Source of the DNA: DASZGI01 sp035938995
GTDB lineage: Bacteria > Actinomycetota > Actinomycetes > Streptomycetales > Catenulisporaceae
NCBI RefSeq assembly: GCF_035938995.1
Contig: NZ_DASZGI010000295.1
Span: forward strand, 1 to 17,705
Length of the DNA: 17,705 nucleotides
Reading direction: 5' to 3'
This document shows positions 12,729-17,705 of this stretch, one piece after another. The translations under genes and the position numbers were made by a program. Each line of letters begins with the position of its first letter. Position 1 is the stretch's first letter. The notes beneath the pieces are model-generated. The model did no database searches. It saw only the letters and a program-made list of their open reading frames with translations, and had not been told where the DNA came from.

Positions 12729-13969
12729 GCCCGCGTCAGCGCGTCGCGGCTGAGCTCGGCCGGGCCGCGATAACCCGCGAGTGCGAGCGTGAGGTCGAAC
12801 TCGGCCAGCAGGCAGCGCAGGACGTGGTCGACCCCGGCCTGGCCGTCCAGACCGAGCCCATACGCGTACGGACGGCCCAGCAGGACGGCCTTCGCGCCGA
12901 GGGCTAAGGCCTTGAACACGTCGTCCCCGGTGCGGATCCCGCTGTCGAACAGCACCGTGAGCCGGTCGCCGACCGCGTCGACGACCGGCGGCAGCGCGTC
13001 GGCCGCCCCGATCGCCCCGTTGACCTGGCGGCCGCCGTGGTTCGAGACCACGACCCCGTCCATCCCGGCGTTGGCGGCGCGGCGTGCGTCGTCGGGGTGC
13101 TGGATGCCCTTGAGGAGCATCGGGCCCTTCCAGCGCTCGCGCAGGAAGGCGAGGTCTTCCCAGGTCGTGCCGGGGTTGTTGAACAGCGACACGAAGCGCA
13201 GGACCGCTGCGGTGAGGTCCTCGGCCACCGGCTTGGCCAGGCCCGCGAGGAAGGCGGGGTCGGTGAAGTAGTTCGCCGTGCCGATCCCGTGCAGGAAGGG
13301 CAGGTACGCGCGGTCCAGGTCGCGCGGTCGCCAGGCCAGCAGCCGGGTGTCGAGGGTGACGACCAGCGCCGAGTACCCCGATGCGGCGGCGCGGTCCAGG
13401 AAGCTCTCGGTGACGTCGCGGTCCCTGCCCCAGTACAGCTGGAACCAGCGCACGGCGTCCGGACCCATCGCCTCGGCCACCTGCTCCATCGGCGTACTCG
13501 ACGCCGAGGACAGGATGAAGGGGATTCCGCGGCCTGCTGCGGCACGGGCGGCGGCCGGCTCCGCGCCCTCGTGCATGATCGACAGCACTCCGACCGGCGC
13601 CAACGCCACCGGAGTCGGCAGCCGCGTGCCGAACAGCTCGACGGACAGGTCGCGCCGCTCGACGTCGCGCAGCATCCTCGGCACGATCCGCCAGCGGTCG
13701 AGTGCGTCGCGGTTGGCCCGCGCCGTCTTCCCGTCGCCCGCGCTGCCCGCCACGTAGCCGACTGCTCCCGGGTCGAGCCGCTCCTCCGCCACCCGCTCGA
13801 GGGCGGTCAGGTCGGTCGGCAGGGACGGCACCGCACCGGTCGTCCCGTTGAGGTAGATCTCGTATTGGAAGGCCGACCAATCGGTGAGCGGCGCGGAGGA
13901 CGGAATGGACGGGACGGAGGGGATGGACGCGGAAGACGGGGAAGAGGGGGAGGAGTCGCCGGCGGTCAT
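12725..13969 (-). CDS. FMN-dependent alpha-hydroxy-acid oxidase, lactate 2-monooxygenase-like, 414 aa
   Basis: The core (from about residue 31, DWSAFQYEIYLNG) is a TIM-barrel flavoprotein of the L-lactate oxidase family. VALAPVG (121-127), WFQLYWGRDRDV (175-186) and VVTLDT (203-208) line the FMN site. K287, the SNHGGRQ block (309-315) with catalytic His311 and Arg314, FDSGIRTGDD (341-350) and LGRPYAYG (364-371) complete it. The insert LLAWRPRDLDRAYLPFLHGI followed by NYFTDPAF is characteristic of lactate 2-monooxygenase, which turns lactate plus O2 into acetate, CO2 and water; other 2-hydroxy acids are possible. Residues 5-28 are a Ser/Pro/Ile repeat extension not part of the fold. The ATG at 13969 lacks a ribosome site, but TACCAT lies 8 bases upstream, so it is probably leaderless. 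It is divergent from fumC. Confidence 0.88.
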   Translation of the reverse strand: MTAGDSSPSSPSSASIPSVPSIPSSAPLTDWSAFQYEIYLNGTTGAVPSLPTDLTALERVAEERLDPGAVGYVAGSAGDGKTARANRDALDRWRIVPRMLRDVERRDLSVELFGTRLPTPVALAPVGVLSIMHEGAEPAAARAAAGRGIPFILSSASSTPMEQVAEAMGPDAVRWFQLYWGRDRDVTESFLDRAAASGYSALVVTLDTRLLAWRPRDLDRAYLPFLHGIGTANYFTDPAFLAGLAKPVAEDLTAAVLRFVSLFNNPGTTWEDLAFLRERWKGPMLLKGIQHPDDARRAANAGMDGVVVSNHGGRQVNGAIGAADALPPVVDAVGDRLTVLFDSGIRTGDDVFKALALGAKAVLLGRPYAYGLGLDGQAGVDHVLRCLLAEFDLTLALAGYRGPAELSRDALTRA

Positions 13970-13977
13970 GAGCGACG

Positions 13978-13983
13978 ATGGTA
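13978..13983 (-). promoter_or_regulatory. -10 element of a leaderless promoter for the oxidase gene
   Basis: TACCAT on the minus strand ends 8 bases before the ATG at 13969, which places the transcription start at or next to that ATG. The -35 region would fall on the fumC start codon (about 14001-14006, TGTTCA, a weak match). The promoter therefore overlaps the fumC ribosome site (13987-13991) and start. Confidence 0.45.
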
Positions 13984-13999
13984 TTCGGAGGTGACGGCG

Positions 14000-15415
<1,416 letters not shown>

Positions 15416-15589
15416 GTCGGGGCTGGGAGAGCTGGGCGGGGTGGTGCGGGTGCTTTGCGTGTTCTGTATGGCGCGTCCGTACGTGGGGAGTGAGCCGGGC
15501 TGGGAGAGCTGGGCGGGGTCGTGGGTGTGCTTTGCGTGTCCTGCGTGGCGCGTCGGTCCGCAGGTAAGTGACACAAGCCGTCCGGACTG

Positions 15590-15618
15590 TTGACTGCGGA
15601 CGCGATCAGCGCCACGAT
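15590..15618 (+). promoter_or_regulatory. Candidate promoter of the GH92 gene
   Basis: TTGACT (15590-15595) and CACGAT (15613-15618) are separated by 17 bases. The -35 is a strong match and the -10 a weaker one. Transcription would start near 15625, just before the operator at 15628, so a bound repressor would block it. Confidence 0.5.
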
Positions 15619-15627
15619 TCGTCGTCA

Positions 15628-15641
15628 TGACAACGTTGTCA
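15628..15641. promoter_or_regulatory. LacI-family operator upstream of the GH92 gene
   Basis: TGACAACGTTGTCA is a perfect 14-bp palindrome with central CG, the form typical of LacI-family sugar repressors in actinomycetes. It lies 55 bases before the start codon and directly after the predicted promoter. It suggests that the mannosidase gene is repressed until its sugar signal appears. The regulator gene is not in the window. Confidence 0.8.
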
Positions 15642-15696
15642 ATCGCGCGGACCGCTGCCTGTGCCGCAGCGGGTGGCAGCCGCAGGGAGGATGGCC

Positions 15697-17705
15697 ATGG
15701 AACACCCCGGTAAGGCCCCGACGACCCACGTCGGGAAAATCAGGCCACGCAACCGCATCGTCGGGCTCGTGGCCGGCAACGCCCTGATTCTCGGCGCTCT
15801 GACGGCCGGACCGGCCCTCGCGGCGTCGACCACGGCGTCAACGAATGCGAAGACCAACACCGCGAAGACGAACACCGCGACCTGCGTCAAGACTGCGACG
15901 GGGCTCGCGAACTGCACCCACCACACGAACGCTGCGGTCAAGGCGCCGGCCGCGACCTCCAACCAGACCGTCATGAGCAGCACCGTCTCCAACCCCGCCC
16001 AGTTCCTCGACACCAGGACCTGGACCACCGGCGGCGGCAACACGTTCCCGGGCGCCGACGTGCCGTACGGCATGGTGCAGTGGAGCCCTGACACGATGCC
16101 GAACCGCAACGCCGGCGGCGGCTACAACTTCGGCGACTCGGCGCTGACCGGGTACAGCCTCACCCACCTGAGCGGCCCCGGCTGCGGCGCCTTGGGCGAC
16201 GTTCCCATCCTGCCGCTGACCGGGGCGCTGCCCTCGGGCGACCCGAGCAACGTCACCACCTCGTTCACCAACACCGGCGAGATCGCGCAGGCCGGCTACT
16301 ACTCCGCCGAGAGCAACCTGCCACAGACTGTCACGTCGGAGTTCACCGCGACCCCGCACAGCTCGATGGGCCGCTTCACCTTCCCGAAGACCACCCAGGC
16401 CGACCTGCTGGTCAAGCTGATGGACAGCCAGAACGGCGACGCGGCGACCAGCGCTCAGGTGGTCGGGACCAACGAGCTCACCGGCTCGGTGACCAGCGGC
16501 AGCTTCTGCGGCGACGGGCAGCTGTACACGCTGTACTTCGACCTCGTGTTCGACCACCCGTTCACCGCGTCGCAGGTGGTCACCATGTCCGGGCAGACGA
16601 ACCCGGACGCGGTGTTCCTGACCTTCGACACCAGCGCGGTGCAGACCCTGCAGGCGAAGGTCGGCATCTCCTACGTGAGCGCCGCGAACGCCAAGCTGGA
16701 CTGGCAGACCGAGAACAGCGGCTGGAACTTCACCACGACGAAGAACACCGCGCAGAGCTCCTGGAACAAGCTGCTGAACAAGATCCAGGTGTCCGGCGGA
16801 ACTGTGGCCAAGACCCAGCAGTTCTACAGCAACCTGTACAAGGTCCTGGTCCAGCCCAACATCACCAGCGACGTCAACGGACAGTACTTCGGGTCCGACG
16901 ACAAGGTGCACACGGTCGCCGCGCCGCAGAAGGACCAGTACGGCATGTTCTCCGGCTGGGACATCTACCACGGCACCACGCAGCTCCAGGCGATCGTCGA
17001 CCCGGCCGCCGCGAGCGACCAGGCCCAGTCGCTGCTCAACTACTACGCGCAGAACCAGATACTCCAGCAGTGGGGATATCTGAACCTTGACAACTACGTC
17101 ATGGTCGGCGACCCCGCCGATTCCATCATCGCCAACTACTACGCCTTCGGCGCCCACAACTTCCAGACCGCCGCCGCGCTGGCCGACATGGTCAAGCAGG
17201 CGACGACGGTCAACGGCGTGCGGCCGGAAGAGGCGCTTGAGCAGCAGTACGGCTACATCCCGGAGGACGGCACGTACGGGTGCTGCAACGCGCACGGCTT
17301 CGTCTCGTCGCTGCTCGAGTACGACACCGCGGACTTCGCCCTGTCACAGTACGCTGCCGCGCTTGGCGACACCGTCGACGCGACCATGCTGCAGAACCGG
17401 GCGAACAACTGGGTGAACGTGTTCGACAGTTCGACCGGTCTGCTCACTCCGAAGATGGAGAACGGCGCGTTCATCCCCGGCATCACGCCGACCACGACCG
17501 CGCACTACGTCGAGGGCGACGCCTACGAGTACCTCTGGCAGGTCCCGAACGACTACGCCGGACTGTTCTCGCTGCTCGGCGGCAACGCGAAGGTGGCTCC
17601 GGCACTGGAGCAGTACCTCTCGCAGCCGAACGCGCAGGGCATGTACGCGTTGATGTCCAACGAGGAGGACCTCGGCCAGCCGAACGCGCTGGACTACGCG
17701 GGCGA
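15697..17705 (+). CDS. Secreted GH92 alpha-mannosidase, 3' end beyond the window
   Basis: Glycoside hydrolase family 92 enzymes are Ca2+-dependent exo-alpha-mannosidases acting on N-glycans and yeast or fungal mannans. The ATG at 15697 is preferred to that at 15691 because AGGGAGG (15684-15690) is 6 bases upstream of it. A signal peptide is clear: KIRPRNR (14-20), hydrophobic 21-38, cleavage after PALA42. A Thr/Asn/Ala-rich linker (43-90) follows, then the N-terminal beta domain (NTFPGADVPYGMVQWSPDT, GYNFGDSALTGYSLTHLSGP). The start of the (alpha/alpha)6 barrel includes MFSGWDIYHGTTQLQ, EGDAYEYLWQVPND near 606 and SNEEDLGQPNALDYAG near 655. Family members are about 750 or more residues; about 669 are present, and the C-terminal acidic catalytic region is cut off by the window edge. 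Probably exported to feed on mannose polymers. Confidence 0.9.
   Translation, partial: MEHPGKAPTTHVGKIRPRNRIVGLVAGNALILGALTAGPALAASTTASTNAKTNTAKTNTATCVKTATGLANCTHHTNAAVKAPAATSNQTVMSSTVSNPAQFLDTRTWTTGGGNTFPGADVPYGMVQWSPDTMPNRNAGGGYNFGDSALTGYSLTHLSGPGCGALGDVPILPLTGALPSGDPSNVTTSFTNTGEIAQAGYYSAESNLPQTVTSEFTATPHSSMGRFTFPKTTQADLLVKLMDSQNGDAATSAQVVGTNELTGSVTSGSFCGDGQLYTLYFDLVFDHPFTASQVVTMSGQTNPDAVFLTFDTSAVQTLQAKVGISYVSAANAKLDWQTENSGWNFTTTKNTAQSSWNKLLNKIQVSGGTVAKTQQFYSNLYKVLVQPNITSDVNGQYFGSDDKVHTVAAPQKDQYGMFSGWDIYHGTTQLQAIVDPAAASDQAQSLLNYYAQNQILQQWGYLNLDNYVMVGDPADSIIANYYAFGAHNFQTAAALADMVKQATTVNGVRPEEALEQQYGYIPEDGTYGCCNAHGFVSSLLEYDTADFALSQYAAALGDTVDATMLQNRANNWVNVFDSSTGLLTPKMENGAFIPGITPTTTAHYVEGDAYEYLWQVPNDYAGLFSLLGGNAKVAPALEQYLSQPNAQGMYALMSNEEDLGQPNALDYAG

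Noticed and set aside
12096..13880. Long minus-strand open frame (594 codons) antisense to the EF-hand gene and overlapping the oxidase in another frame
   Set aside because: Its product is Arg/Gly/Pro/Val-rich shadow sequence, while both overlapped genes have clear family motifs in other frames.
13037..13999. Upstream extension of the fumC frame
   Set aside because: It is antisense to the oxidase gene; fumC homology and a good ribosome site begin at the ATG at 14000.
15838..17295. Minus-strand open frame (485 codons) antisense to the GH92 gene
   Set aside because: The GH92 frame has a signal peptide and family motifs; the antisense product is Val/Arg/Gly-rich and is explained by high-GC codon use.

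Overview
This 17.7 kb window is high-GC DNA with GC-rich third codon positions. It has TAnnnT-type -10 boxes, several apparently leaderless genes, a type VII secretion (WXG100) operon, an actinobacterial-style M-box and EF-hand and GH92 genes. Together these point to a filamentous actinomycete (Streptomycetales or Catenulisporales-like); the genus cannot be fixed from the sequence. No rRNA, tRNA, CRISPR array, insertion sequence or phage gene was seen.

Layout: (1) 89-700, an unrecognised cytosolic protein. (2) 716-3149 on the minus strand, a magnesium locus: promoter, M-box riboswitch, a long leader with a 15-bp triple repeat, an NRAMP-related transporter gene carrying a one-base frameshift, and an MgtC-family gene reduced to its two ends. 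(3) 3216-3569, a small two-helix membrane protein ending in a strong hairpin. (4) 3699-7059 on the plus strand, a five-gene redox cluster: a small Thr/Ser/Asn-rich membrane protein, ApbE flavin transferase, a di-heme ferric-reductase-like membrane protein, a NuoF-like flavo-iron-sulfur protein and a CxxHxxC ferredoxin. It looks like a chain moving electrons from NAD(P)H through the membrane to a covalently flavinylated acceptor, but the usual FMN-binding acceptor domain is missing. (5) 10105-7040 on the minus strand, a translationally coupled four-gene operon: WXG100-like protein, a 459-aa T7SS-secreted-type protein and two proteins of unknown family. (6) 10258-12677, aidB-like acyl-CoA dehydrogenase and an EF-hand protein. 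(7) 12725-15415, a lactate 2-monooxygenase-like gene divergent from class II fumarase, with only 30 nt between the start codons. (8) 15590-17705, a promoter with a perfect LacI-type operator and a secreted GH92 alpha-mannosidase that runs off the window.

Most notable points: the M-box-controlled Mg2+ locus appears to be decaying, or is controlled by frameshifting (both genes are broken, in different ways). The ApbE redox cluster has a tiny Thr-rich protein where an FMN-binding protein is normally found. The T7SS operon contains two unrecognised tightly coupled partners. Two unrelated genes (aidB and fumC) are each followed by degenerate duplicates of their own 3' ends. Everything here was read by eye; no database or folding program was run.
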